Positions 1-10,493 of a DNA stretch of 64,000 nt are shown here, piece by piece. The translations under genes and the position numbers were made by a program. Position 1 is the first letter of the stretch. Each line of letters opens with the position of its first letter. The notes beneath the pieces are model-generated. The model had not been told where the DNA came from. It saw only the letters and a program-made list of their open reading frames with translations, and did not search any database. Source of the DNA: Corticium candelabrum (Eukaryota > Porifera > Homoscleromorpha > Homosclerophorida > Plakinidae); contig NC_085096.1 in the NCBI RefSeq assembly GCF_963422355.1, positions 6,596,717 through 6,660,716 of the forward strand. The letters run 5' to 3'.

Positions 1-1
1 T

Positions 2-169
2 TACGTATTGCAAGCTATAATAAACATAGTTCGTCATGTCCTTGTGAAGGTACTTGACCCAGAACTGAAACATTTCATCTCTTTGCATGACTTCTTGTCT
101 GTGTATGGAAAACTTGTGGTAGATCCCTTTGATGGAGACTACCAAGTGCTCCAAATGCACCAGTTCTAA
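2..169 (+). other. Open reading frame fragment, unrecognised
   Basis: A frame open from the window edge to a TAA at 167-169 encodes about 55 residues of ordinary protein-like composition, including the stretch VLDPELKHFISLHD. It resembles loosely the DPEL..HL segment of TBC/Rab-GAP domains, but this is too short to trust. No upstream sequence is available. It could be the last exon of a gene to the left, or chance. Confidence 0.2.
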
Positions 170-243
170 AGTCTGTCCAGACTGTCAACACTGATATACA
201 GCAGTTTGTACAGCATTTGGAGTTGTTAAGGCATAATCTGAAG

Positions 244-1941
244 CTAGGAACTGCTCCAACTGGTGGACATAAAATGCCTCAAATGACTGTAACAAGAATC
301 GATGAGTTCTCTTAAATTAGAGGTTGATTTCAATGAAGTTAAAATGTGCGAGCGGTGAATTGCTGCAGCAAAATTCCTTAATCCGCCATCCCAATAAACT
401 TTCATGATCACAGACTGCATATTATTGGAGATGTGCCAATCTCCAGGAAATGGCAACAACCATGACAAGGTGAAGCTGTACATTTTCTTCAGGTCAACCA
501 GGTGACAATAGGTCTTAGCATCACCAGCAACAACAACGTATGACACTCGAATGCCTACTTCAAATTTCCTGTGTATTAGTTCAAGACATGTCTTGATTGA
601 TGTCTGGCAGTCAGCGGGCAAAACAAGGACTTCAAGGTAAATGGCTTGTGATTTTATGATGTACTGCATGAACTTGACGGAGAAAATCATTTCATGTCTG
701 GTTTGGTTACCCCTAACTTGTTTGTACAGAATGACACGATCATATATAGAAACATTTCTCAGCCAACATACCTAGCAATTTTTCATCATCCTCTGAGCAA
801 GTGAAGGAATCACGAGTCAATGGGATGAATGGGTATAAGCTATTCTGGCTGTCTAAAGCATGTCTGACAACTACACCCTCTGGTTCCAAAGCTTGAAATG
901 GCATGTTTCTACGTCGAGGCTTCTTAGATGCTGCAAATGCAAATGTAAGGTTTCCACTGTTGCTCTGACAACTTGCTTCTCTATGTTCCAATGCTTGCAC
1001 AGATATACCATGAAAGCCTCGAAAGACTGCTCAGTGTACACAGAAGCAAACGGACAGTTGTCAATGTTATCAATAGATGCTGTGCAAAACGATGACGGAT
1101 TTATAAGATCTCTCATTACAAGGGAATTTCTTGAAACAGCTTGGGTTACTTGAAATCACTCCAATGTATCTCTGCTACTAGTGGCTCCAAGTCTGTTGAG
1201 AATTGACGGTAACTCTGCAGATCCACTGTAACTGGCAACTACATCAGCAAGAACAAGGTGCAGTGGAAGACTACAATGGCTATTGACACAGTGAAGCATA
1301 ACGGATAGGAGAAAGACACGTTTCAGTAACCGTGTGTCGTCACCATGAAGTAAGTCACTAACTCGCAAATGGGTTTCCATAATCCAGTTTACTTGGCCAG
1401 ACAAAAGAGTCCTTCTTTCTGTACTAGTCAAGAGTCAGCAACATCATGACATTCCACAAAACGGGATCTACGTAATTCACAACCTCGTTCAGTTGAATTG
1501 TATGGATGTTCGACAAGTCAAACTGTGACAGTTTTGTGGTAGCAGCTTGTAACCTACTGTTCATATCGAGGCATACAGGTAGTGTGTCAGAAACCTTTAC
1601 ATTCTCCATATGCCTAGACAACTAGCTAGGTCATACTGATCTACACAGCTAGCAACATAAAACAATCATTGCAAAGTAAAATACGCAAGAACAGTATCAA
1701 TGAAATCCTCACCGACGGACAAGAAGAGGAGAAGCAAACGACAAAGCAACGAGATTTTGAACACCAACCACCTTGTCAAAACCGATGTTAACTGGAAGGT
1801 GGGAAACTGCAAACAATTCCACCCCTTAATTTTGACCAAAGTAGTCGGCTCTGTATGGTACAGGGTTGAGCAAAGTCGCAGCTCCTTGCCTTCTGGCTCT
1901 AACAGTCTTTGGCTGACTTGAGAGAGAACCGCTCTAGGCAA
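244..1941 (-). pseudogene. DUF6589-type gene, broken copy
   Basis: Read from 1941 down to 244, several frames carry consecutive blocks of a DUF6589-like protein: a block with LPLHLVLADVVASYS and LNRLGATSSRDTLE (1156-1431), the block ASIDNIDN (871-1116), a following piece (740-1000) in another frame, and the hallmark LLPFPGDWHISNN preceded by GDAKTY.HLVDLKKMY (244-690). The frame changes near 1425 and 1000, and the gene lacks a clear start. DUF6589 proteins are large proteins of unknown function, expanded in invertebrates and fungi. No catalytic residues can be named. The upstream end is cut by the Helitron-like repeat that starts at 2238. The LLPFPGDWH-type C-terminal half differs from the second DUF6589 copy at 55-58 kb, so they are different subfamilies. 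Family assignment is from motif memory, moderately secure. Confidence 0.6.
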
Positions 1942-2237
1942 CGATACAGCCAGTCTAATCTACTTCTGGTAAAACAGTTAGTAGATATGTGGCCACCCGT
2001 TGCTCGCTGCATGTGATGACTATTGCTTTCAAGGCATCAGTCATGGTTTTCCGACCATACACGTGTTCAGTTTGGTATATTATAAAACACATGCAGCGAG
2101 CTAGAACCTGATTGGCATATGAGTCATTGACCAAAATTGTCCTAGTCTGCCTTACCTCCGCAACTGTTATCGAGACATACTCCTCTAGCTTATCCTGCGT
2201 TAGACAACAGTGACGTGATATGGCCTTTTCCTCATAA
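1942..2237. other. No gene seen; left flank of Helitron-like repeat
   Basis: Weak open frames on the minus strand show no recognisable domain. They may be remains of the 5' part of the DUF6589 copy. Confidence 0.3.
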
Positions 2238-2258
2238 TCTATATATATAAAGGAGAGG

Positions 2259-2259
<1 letters not shown>

Positions 2260-2292
<33 letters not shown>
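2260..2292. repeat. (TGTC)n microsatellite at the 5' end of the Helitron-like element
   Basis: An uninterrupted TGTC tetranucleotide array lies just inside the 5' end. Copy 2 has a shorter version at 10516-10536. Confidence 0.9.
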
Positions 2293-2293
<1 letters not shown>

Positions 2294-2645
2294 GTGCCCG
2301 TACGTACGAGCGTCTCTCGAAGACGGCGAGTCCGATCTCGGCCGAATTTCGCTCGCGCACGCCGAATTCATTCAGGTCGAAAGTCAGACCGCGGTCGTCT
2401 TCCTGACTTCTCCCACGACGACGCCGTTTCCCGCCGATCGCGCTCGCTTCCGCTCGCGCGCGAATATCTCCCGAACGGCGCATCGTGTCTCCACCGAATT
2501 TAGACTGCCCGTTCCCGACGTCGGACGGTACGCGCCGAGCGTGTCGTCTATTGCCGGCGACGTCGGGAAAAGGAAGATATTCTTGCTGATATCCGGGTCT
2601 CGAAAAAATACGCACACAGTCGTTTGCCAGTCTGCGACCGTCGAA

Positions 2646-2865
2646 GAGCTGCCGTGTTTGATGCACCTGTTCCCCGAAACGCCAGCAACGTCTTCGAAGA
2701 GACGACGTTCAGCGGGACCGTCGAAATGACGACAGTCGGTACGCGTCGTGATTTCGTTAGATACGGAGCTGCCGTGTTTGATGCACCTGTTCCCCGAAAC
2801 GCCAGCAACGTCTTCGAACAGACGACGTTCAGCGGGACTGTCGAAATGACGAGAGTCGGCATTCG
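2646..2865 (+). repeat. 120-bp tandem repeat, two units
   Basis: The block starting GAGCTGCCGTGTTTGATG at 2646 is repeated from 2766 with few changes. Copy 2 has only one unit (10888 onward). Related shorter pieces with the core TTCGATACACCTGTTC lie at about 2950 and 3063. Read on the plus strand, each unit encodes a similar peptide with FDAPVPRN or FDTPVPRN, so a coding origin is possible. Confidence 0.8.
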
Positions 2866-3368
2866 TTATATACGGGGAACGGATTATCCGGGTAAGTATT
2901 GCACGTGACTTGCACGTTCCGGGATTCACGTCGAAATTATAGGTGCCAGGTTCGATACACCTGTTCTCCGCAACGGGACTGTCGAAATGGCTTCAACGAG
3001 ATCAATAATCCAATCAACGGGATTTTTTTTGAAACTGGACACGTGTCGAATAGATGCCAAGTTCGATACACCTGTTCCTCGCAACGGCAGCAACGTCCAA
3101 GTCGAAATGGTTTCACCCAATCGTTAATCCAAAAATCAGCGGGCTCTAGAAACGGCAATTGTACGGGATATAACTATGAATGAGAATTCTGTCTGGCTGC
3201 TACTATTTAAACGGTAAAAGCACTTACACCACGGCTAATTAGTGACAGTAAACGGTTCTCTATACAAACTGTACGTGACCTGGCTACACCCCCTCTGCCT
3301 CTCCAAGCATCAAACGCATTTTTAGATACTTTCTGCTATAATCTCTACCTACAAAGGCGACCTGTTTT

Positions 3369-3369
<1 letters not shown>

Positions 3370-3410
<41 letters not shown>
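3370..3410. repeat. (TGTC)n tract, left border of the retrotransposon
   Basis: About ten TGTC units end exactly where the sequence stops matching the second Helitron-like copy, which at this point continues as CAATGGTATTATATTTTC. Confidence 0.9.
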
Positions 3411-6400
3411 AATACATATATTTTCACACATCATCGCTATTACAGTCTAAGACAATTAGAACTAAAATCACAAAGTCTAAGAGCCCATAATGGGCTACTT
3501 TATCAATCTATCTAATTAGCAAAACACGGTTCAGTTGAGTCCTTTGATCGTACTACTCTTCCTAATTTTTTACATAAAACATTAGCATTGCATCTTTGTA
3601 AAGCTATTGATAAACAGCGACGCCAGTACGTCTTGAACTCTCTGCCATTTGATCTTCCATCTTCATCTGTTGACTGGTGTGACAAGCGATTGAGAAAGTC
3701 AACAGCATCTTGTCCCCATCTTCCAAAATGTTCGAAAACCAAGGCAATGCAGTTAGAGGTGCGACCCCACATGTTCCACTCACCACCATATTTCTGTGCC
3801 TTTTCAAGCTCTCTTTTGGATGCAGCTGCACCATCTTCCAAAGCTGCTTGAGAAAGAATCTGTTGTGCCCATGGGTGAGCCACAGAAATGTCCAATTCGA
3901 TATCGCAACCAGATTGTGCATCAAATGCAATGATATCAGGTCTATCATTACTATTAATGTAGCAATTCCTTGGTTCCCTTTGGTGTGTCATTTTAAGTTG
4001 TTGTAGGCAGCTGCTCCATACACTGGACAGTGTTTCGTGAGTCCAGACAGGTCCGCCCCCGCTCTTGCATGTTAGAAGGTGATAGCCATCTCTGTCAACA
4101 TCTTTTCCGCATTCACAGGTTGACACAACAGATCCCAAGGGCATTTCACAACCCAGTCTCAAGCGTGTTGCAAGACGAAACTCGCCAGGCTTTAATGCAA
4201 ACTTCGCTGATTGTGGTATTGAGTCAAGCCACGCACCTGCTCCTGTTCCCTGAAGAGACCTAAATCTTGCAGAAGAACGCTTAGATTGAGGGTTTGCAAG
4301 AATAGAAGATACAATGTTGTCAGTTCTTTGCAAGTTCAATTTTTGTTGTAACTTTTTAGTGTTACACATCAGATCAGCTAGAGATTTGTCTTCAGGTAGA
4401 GCGAGATGAAGCTGATGACTAATGGATCCAACAGAAGTACAACTTGGAATTGGACAAGAGATGTTCTTGATTGGACTAGTGAGATCTCCAAACAAATGAG
4501 GAAGACGACTTAAAGAGTGAGCCCAGCTGGATACAAATGCAATATGACACGTTGTTTCTATTGATGTCATCCCAAACCCACCATTGCGAACGGGCAAAGT
4601 TGCTTGCAGCCATTGGTCATTTTCTATATTGCGAAAACTAACCAATTGCAAAAAGGTTTCTTTTGTCAGCTGATCATGGAACCTAGCTGCAGACCTTAGC
4701 TGAGTAGGACACACTGACCGTGCCATATGATTAATGCGAGGCACATGACAGTAGCGTAGTAGTAACATTCCAGATTGAGGATCGTTAAGAGATGAAATCT
4801 GCTCACAAAGGCTCTGGCCTGATTTTGCGATGTCCAAACAAGATTCTGTGACATACTGCTGTTGCCCAATAGGGATTCCCAGGATGTCAATTCCAGATGA
4901 TACAACTCTAATGGCCCTGTTGAGACAAGGAGGTGTTGTAAGACCATTGCAAAATAGCTCACATTTTTCAATAGCAATATTAAGACCAATTTTCTTCAAA
5001 CTGGATTCCACATCATCCAGGCATGTAATAACATCATCCAAGGGGCCAATGAAAAACATATCATCTAGGTATGCTAGAACTCTAGTCGATGGATGGCTTT
5101 CTTGAAGATCCACAAGGTATGGGTGTAAGGCGACAGAAAACAGCATTGGGCCAAGAGGATCGCCCTGGTGAACTCCTTCCTGTGATTGCAGCAAGTGAGC
5201 ATTGTGACCATCGTTGAAAACTAGAGGACTAAACTCAGCATACATTTGATGGACGTGACGGTAAATGTCAGGAAATATTTTTGCCACCTCAGGTAACAAG
5301 TGGGATCGTTCCACTGAGTTGAAAGCATTTTTCAAATCTGTCTTTAAAACAACCCAGTCAGGGTGAGCTTCAGCAAGCACACTGAGATGGTGAAGCAAAA
5401 GTTCTGATCCTCCCTCAATGGCTACACCATGCTGAAGGGGCGAGAAATAGGCAGCAAAAGACTCCTTCTTTTGAAGACACAGAACTTTGGCAGTAAGTCG
5501 TCGAATACATTCGCCGATAGCGATTGGCCTTACATCTCCATTGAGTTTGGGGAGAGCTATGAGACGTGAGGCTGACAGTAACTTTACAACACTCTTTGGA
5601 ACGTCTCCTCTTGCGAGCTGTTCACAAACAGCAAAGAACTTCTCAGCAGTAGTAGATCTGCTTGCCAATATTTTGAAATGTTCAAAGTTCCAACCGGAAG
5701 GACCAGATCCAGAACATTTTGGAAGTTTAGTGAGAGTAGCAAAGAATAATGATTCAGAAAGATTGATTGGTTGAGGCAAACTGTCATCGAAACACAACAC
5801 ATCTTTTAGTCTAGTTGGATGCTTGGAAGCAAGTTTCAAAACTGTTTCGTCAGAAACAGAAGCAAGACCAGGGCTCACAAGCAATTTAGCTGCTCGAGAT
5901 AGTTCTCCACATCTAACTAGCCGAAGAGCTTTCTGATGATTCAGACCGAGTTGTGAGTCCTTTGATGGATGCTTGAGAGAAGACGATGTCTGCAGACTTA
6001 GAAGCTGCTCCCATTGGAAATTGAGAAACAAAAGAAATTTTGACCTTGCCTGCCTAATTGCAGAAATACCTCCTCTACGATGGCACAGAATCATCCTGGG
6101 TATTAACAGAAACAGTTTCCAGCCAACATCATCACTGGGGTCTTGAAGGATTTTGGTCAAAGAAATATCACAACAATCCAGGAATAGCGATTTCAGAGAT
6201 GGTGAAATGCCACGAACAATAGGAGGAAGGTAAGCACAAAGAATGTCATTTACCGAGATGTCCCGTATAAAAGACCACGCTTGATCTTTGCAAGAAATTT
6301 GATCATCCACAGGAACTGAAGGAACTTCAGAAAGCGCCCGATTATGGGTATGATCTTCAGACAAATTACGGGCTACATCTAGCATGTTTTCAGTGAGATC

Positions 6401-6729
6401 TTGATCTGTTGCTTGACACGTTTCATGACTTGTGTTCTTGTCAGGTTTCATCTTACGATCAGGACATTTTGACTTGTGTTGCGCAAGTTTCAGAAACCAC
6501 TTTTTACAGCTGCCGCATTGACGTAGGTGAAGACGGTCGATAAAAGATGACGGTAGAAGAGAGGAATCATGAACATCACGGATGTGGCTTAAAACACGCT
6601 GTACAGATCCTGACATCTGACAGTATGGAAACGGACATTGTTCACCACGAGACATGACATGAATGTCTATTTCAAATCCTTTGAAACGAGTGTTCAAATT
6701 ATCATAACGGCCAGTTCTTCATCCGGGAT
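3411..6729 (-). mobile_element. RLE-type non-LTR retrotransposon inserted in (TGTC)n
   Basis: About 3.3 kb present in copy 1 of the Helitron-like repeat and absent from copy 2. It is flanked by TGTC tracts on both sides, which supports insertion into the microsatellite. The coding frame occupies nearly all of it. Roughly 100 bp of 3' UTR lies at the left end, without a poly(A) tail, and a very short 5' leader lies at the right. The nearly empty flanks and single long frame suggest a recent, full-length insertion. Confidence 0.75.
3512..6697 (-). CDS. Reverse transcriptase / restriction-like endonuclease polyprotein
   Basis: A 1061-residue open frame for target-primed reverse transcription. 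Order: a C2H2 finger (C21, C26, H38, H43), a second finger-like CC-HC unit (C61, C64, H74, C78), a central reverse transcriptase domain with LPKLNGDVRPIAIG, LKTDLKNAFNSVERS and the catalytic box AYLDDM, then near the C terminus a CCHC knuckle (CECGKDVDRDGYHLLTC) and a restriction-like endonuclease signature RPDIIAFD..SGCDIELDISVAH. This order matches single-ORF non-LTR elements of the R2/R4/NeSL/CRE grade, not apurinic-endonuclease elements. The frame has no stops. The actual start may be the ATG at residue 15. Clade within the RLE group is not resolved here. Confidence 0.9.
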   Translation of the reverse strand: MNTRFKGFEIDIHVMSRGEQCPFPYCQMSGSVQRVLSHIRDVHDSSLLPSSFIDRLHLRQCGSCKKWFLKLAQHKSKCPDRKMKPDKNTSHETCQATDQDLTENMLDVARNLSEDHTHNRALSEVPSVPVDDQISCKDQAWSFIRDISVNDILCAYLPPIVRGISPSLKSLFLDCCDISLTKILQDPSDDVGWKLFLLIPRMILCHRRGGISAIRQARSKFLLFLNFQWEQLLSLQTSSSLKHPSKDSQLGLNHQKALRLVRCGELSRAAKLLVSPGLASVSDETVLKLASKHPTRLKDVLCFDDSLPQPINLSESLFFATLTKLPKCSGSGPSGWNFEHFKILASRSTTAEKFFAVCEQLARGDVPKSVVKLLSASRLIALPKLNGDVRPIAIGECIRRLTAKVLCLQKKESFAAYFSPLQHGVAIEGGSELLLHHLSVLAEAHPDWVVLKTDLKNAFNSVERSHLLPEVAKIFPDIYRHVHQMYAEFSPLVFNDGHNAHLLQSQEGVHQGDPLGPMLFSVALHPYLVDLQESHPSTRVLAYLDDMFFIGPLDDVITCLDDVESSLKKIGLNIAIEKCELFCNGLTTPPCLNRAIRVVSSGIDILGIPIGQQQYVTESCLDIAKSGQSLCEQISSLNDPQSGMLLLRYCHVPRINHMARSVCPTQLRSAARFHDQLTKETFLQLVSFRNIENDQWLQATLPVRNGGFGMTSIETTCHIAFVSSWAHSLSRLPHLFGDLTSPIKNISCPIPSCTSVGSISHQLHLALPEDKSLADLMCNTKKLQQKLNLQRTDNIVSSILANPQSKRSSARFRSLQGTGAGAWLDSIPQSAKFALKPGEFRLATRLRLGCEMPLGSVVSTCECGKDVDRDGYHLLTCKSGGGPVWTHETLSSVWSSCLQQLKMTHQREPRNCYINSNDRPDIIAFDAQSGCDIELDISVAHPWAQQILSQAALEDGAAASKRELEKAQKYGGEWNMWGRTSNCIALVFEHFGRWGQDAVDFLNRLSHQSTDEDGRSNGREFKTYWRRCLSIALQRCNANVLCKKLGRVVRSKDSTEPCFAN

Positions 6730-7000
6730 CTGTCTGTCTGTCAATGGTATTATATTTTCATAAATCAGAACTATTACAGGCTAAATCAAATTAAGCAAAG
6801 CACGATACGCTACATTACAATGACAACTAAAAAGCAAAAAACTGAACACTCTGTCTTCCGGATAACATGGATGGACATCACAAAGTGCATGGCCACCATA
6901 GAAGACGCCTAGCCTGACGCGAGGTAAAGATGTGTACAATCCATGATGACAATGTTGGTAAAGAGGAGTAGACAATATGGGTAGAGGAAGACATCACAAC

Positions 7001-7032
<32 letters not shown>
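6730..7032 (-). mobile_element. Truncated RLE-type retrotransposon 3' end between TGTC tracts
   Basis: Between TGTC tracts at 6730-6742 and 7001-7032 lies about 260 bp whose first 60 bases resemble the 3' UTR of the neighbouring retrotransposon (shared ATATTTTCA, CTATTACAG.CTAA blocks and a similar end-of-ORF). The same piece sits between TGTC tracts in copy 2 (11512-11773). It is probably an older, 5'-truncated relative that used the same kind of target. Confidence 0.5.
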
Positions 7033-7197
7033 ATTAATGCTACAATCTCTACCTATAAAGGCGACCTGTCTCTTCTCCACTTCCGTGTTGCATTGGCTCT
7101 ATGACAAACGTGTGTCAACTGCGGCACTATGAAGTGCAAAGGAGAAGCACCTGGCATGTGTTGTCCCCCGGGCGAAGCCGGGTGTTGGAGCTTGTAT
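7033..7197 (+). mobile_element. Helitron-like 3' terminal segment with hairpin
   Basis: Contains a second 5'-like start (TCTCTACCTATAAAGG) and ends with the CCCGG..CCGGG hairpin at 7167-7182 followed by TGTTGGAGCTTGTAT. At 155 bp it could itself be a minimal non-autonomous element. Confidence 0.45.
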
Positions 7198-9351
7198 CTA
7201 ATAACCGAACGCTCAATCTGGCCGTCTCTACTCATACCTCTACTCATACCTTTACTCATACGTCTACTCCAACTCATGCCATACCTCAGAGATCATGATG
7301 AAAGACTTATGCCTGATGCAGTGCTGCTGAATTCGTCTTCATTGCCATTCGACTGACGGCTATAGAGTACTTGAACCCTGGAATACAGCTTCACACTTTA
7401 CGGGTTGGTCGATCTAATAAACACTGGTAACCAGTTCTCGTCAACTCATGCCTTCTGTTTCAAACCTTTCATTCTGTGGAAGGTTGCTTTTTTTTACTCT
7501 CAACCAAATCGAATTCCCAAAGAATGTCCTCTAACTGGCCGAAACTATTGCTCATAATTTGTGCTCGTCAATGCTTTGCACGGATACTATGGCCTGCGTC
7601 ACGTCATCCTAATATGAAGATCCGTTAACGATTTCTACTACTAGTAGGCTCGTTTCTGCTTTTTTCCAAACTTTCTTTCTTCGGATAACTTTTCTAAGAC
7701 CACCAACCCATGGTTATCGGGCCTACCGTAACTACTTCTGGTCTGGCTCTGGGGTCACAGACTTGATCAAAGACAAATTGAGGCAAATAATTCCCAAATA
7801 CTTGAAGATCACTTCTGTGACTAACGCGAAATTGATGTCCTCGACCTCCATTCCAACATGAGATAACTTAGTCCACTCCAAATATCTCATCGAATGGGCA
7901 TACTTCCTCTCACCTGGCATCACAAAAACTACTCTCTTGTCAAAATTGAATCGTTTTATAAGACGCCCTCATATTTCCCGTGTAAGCTCTATAAAAATCC
8001 TATACATAATATGAGTTGTCCATAACTAGGTAGAACTGTATCATTCGAAGTGGGTGTCAAATCAAGATTCCTGCTGATGTTTGTCCGGAAGTTGTAATCT
8101 TCGGGTAATTCACCAATCATAAAAGCAATCGATCTGCCACAAATTGTCGTATTCCGGGGTGTTCTGAGTCCACACACCGCCCATTGGCACTATTTTGCCA
8201 CCAAGTCGTAGGCTGACAGTAGTAAATAACTCATGCCTGTCAAGATGTCGTGACCTGTCGATTCAGCAAACCGTAGTCCCAATGAAAATGGAAGATCACA
8301 GAAGACTCCTGCTTCCCGTATTCTGTTTAGTTTACACACTGTATAGAACACAAAGCACATGCTGTTGCTTGGGACGCAATAGTCATACGTGTCGTCTACT
8401 GCTCAGATGTCATTTTATTATTTGAACTGAGAATCGTAAGCTGCGAAATTATTAGCAAACCATGAACAACGGGAAAATATTGCATCTCGGCACTCATTCG
8501 CTTCTTGGCGATGTTAGCATAGCCTGAGCTTCCTTGATTCGGGCACTAGCTTCTTCAAATTCAGAATCATGAACAACCTTCATATAGCCTGTGATCTAAG
8601 TCTCAGAAAAAGTTAATTGTATAGGCGAGTTTAGTTGGTTACCCTTCTCCGAAGACATCGTCACAAAAACACCGAAGTAATAATTCTTCTACCAGATTTG
8701 AGCGAGTTAAACAATTTTTTGGTACTTCTACACTGCCTGTTTCCATGTTCCGTTAAGTTTTTGCTGTACTTAGAATTATTGTCCGATTTGACAGTTGAGT
8801 TTTTTCAGTACGGCATTGCACGTTGCCTGTTACCCTAGTTGCATATAAAAATTCGTTTGTAGCAACCCGCACACTCCTAATGTACAAATCACAACACATC
8901 TCACCTTGTAGCACACGCGTACTTATCTGTGTGACACTAGTCGCTAACCGCTGTACGTCAGGTATTAGAAGTGACGGACGGACACCGGTTGCTTTGGCTC
9001 TACGTCCGTTACAGCTGACTAAACTTCCGTAACCGACGCAACGGTCGGTCGCGTTGGCACATTGTTTTGTAGATCTGAGAACGTTGCTTACACGAATACA
9101 TTTTACTACTACGTTTGTTCAAGGACAATGTGTCAATCAGCGCACCAGGACAAACTATCCTCGGGGACAAAGCTGATACGATACTGTTGCATCTGCGCTA
9201 AAGGATTTACAACTTGCAACCACAACTTGCTTGACTCAAAGCACTAGCTCCAATGAGAAGACGAAATTACTGACAATTAGCCATAATAGTAATGCACGCG
9301 TGGGTTTGAATCCCATCCTCGTCGCCAATTGTAGTGTCTATACCCTTATGT
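7198..9351. other. No gene recognised
   Basis: No frame here has a recognisable domain. There is a short degenerate repeat of CTCATACCTCTA type at about 7230-7275, and a tRNA-like T-arm (GGTTTGAATCC) near 9305, with no complete tRNA around it. Confidence 0.5.
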
Positions 9352-10493
9352 CAGTGGCGTAGCCGGGCCTAAATTTTTAGAGGGGCCATATTAATATTAA
9401 TATATAAATTAATTAATATTAATGAATTAACATTTAGCATTGGAGGTTGATATAAACTTGCACACGCCAACTGCTATTACTGAATTTTTCTAATATTCAA
9501 GTTTATGTGCGCTACATACGTGCCTTTCAGATAATTGCTTCATACAATAGTCAATACGCCTGTGTTATTTGGATACTGATTGCTAGAGCCAAAACGCAGT
9601 AAGTCTATCACAGCTGAGTCTATTTTAATTTTAGCCCTCTCCCTTTGTCTACTGAAGCAAACTTATCTATTGTCATATCAAAGGTTAATCAGTTACAAGA
9701 CAAGTCTTTCTCAATTAACAAAATTGCCAGGTTTTTCATTCTGCTGTCGCTCATTGTCGACCGTAGGTAAGTTTAGTCCTCTTCAAGTTTGAGAACGATC
9801 GCTCACAGGTAGCCGTACTTACACCTAGTGTAAGAGCTATTGTCAACAGCTTGACAATAATGGCAAACCCCTTCTTGTTGCGATTCAAATGAAAAAGAAC
9901 ATCAGAAATGCCTGTTAGCTGCTTGCCTGAGAGGAAATGCATAGCTTGTTTGCATTGCTCTTCCATCAGTGCTGTTTCGTTGACACCATACCTAGTAGCA
10001 AGTGGCATAAGCTTTTCTGAACTAAGGAAGTTTTTTTCCAGAACGCGGAGAACAAGCTTGGATAGAATTCATGATTTCTCTATTTTCTTCTGAAAATCGT
10101 CGTTGTAACTCACCTACCCATGAATCAATAACAGGATTGTAGACATGTGCTCGATAATAATGTTTAGTAGTGGCTTCTTCATTTTCTTCAGTTGAATCGT
10201 CTCCGGCTACATCTCTTCTTCCTGTTGTATCCAACACTATCATATCGGTAAATAGTTATTGAGAGTTTCGTTTCTTACCCTTGCTACGTACATCTACAAC
10301 AGCAATCCCCAAACGCTCAGCCAAATCAACAGAAGCCTTCCAAGTTCTCTCCCACTCTGTCACTTCTGCTGCTACGAATAGATGATAGGACAGAGTCAAC
10401 AAGTTCCGCTGCAGCTGCTAGATCAAGTGAGTCATCTTGCAGTTGGTCTGACAGTCCTTGGTTATTGAAAGTCCCTTGACGAGTAAAACCAAT

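Larger units (their letters stand above)
2238..7197 (+). mobile_element. Helitron-like non-autonomous element, copy 1, with nested insertions
   Basis: It begins with TC directly after an A (A|TCTATATATATAAAGG), followed by a (TGTC)n tract, and ends past a GC-rich hairpin CCCGG-GCGAAG-CCGGG (7167-7182) with GCTTGTAT. A second copy at 10494-11980 shares both ends and diverges from this one outside them, which defines the borders. 5' TC, a 3'-proximal hairpin and no inverted repeats fit Helitron or Helentron elements. The last bases are not the textbook CTRRT, so the class is inferred. No Rep/helicase is encoded. This copy is longer because a non-LTR retrotransposon (3411-6729) sits inside it. 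A motif like the element's own start (TCTCTACCTAYAAAGGCGACC) recurs at about 3346 and 7043, suggesting stacked or nested related elements. Confidence 0.6.

Noticed and set aside
2258..2929. Long overlapping Arg/Ser-rich frames on both strands in the Helitron-like repeat
   Set aside because: Open on both strands because the sequence is GC-rich and short of stop codons; no domain, and shared only with the second repeat copy.
9298..9330. tRNA-like T-arm and 3' end (GGGTTTGAATCCCA..CGCCA)
   Set aside because: No matching acceptor 5' strand, D-arm or anticodon arm lies at the right distance upstream. It could be a SINE tail or chance.
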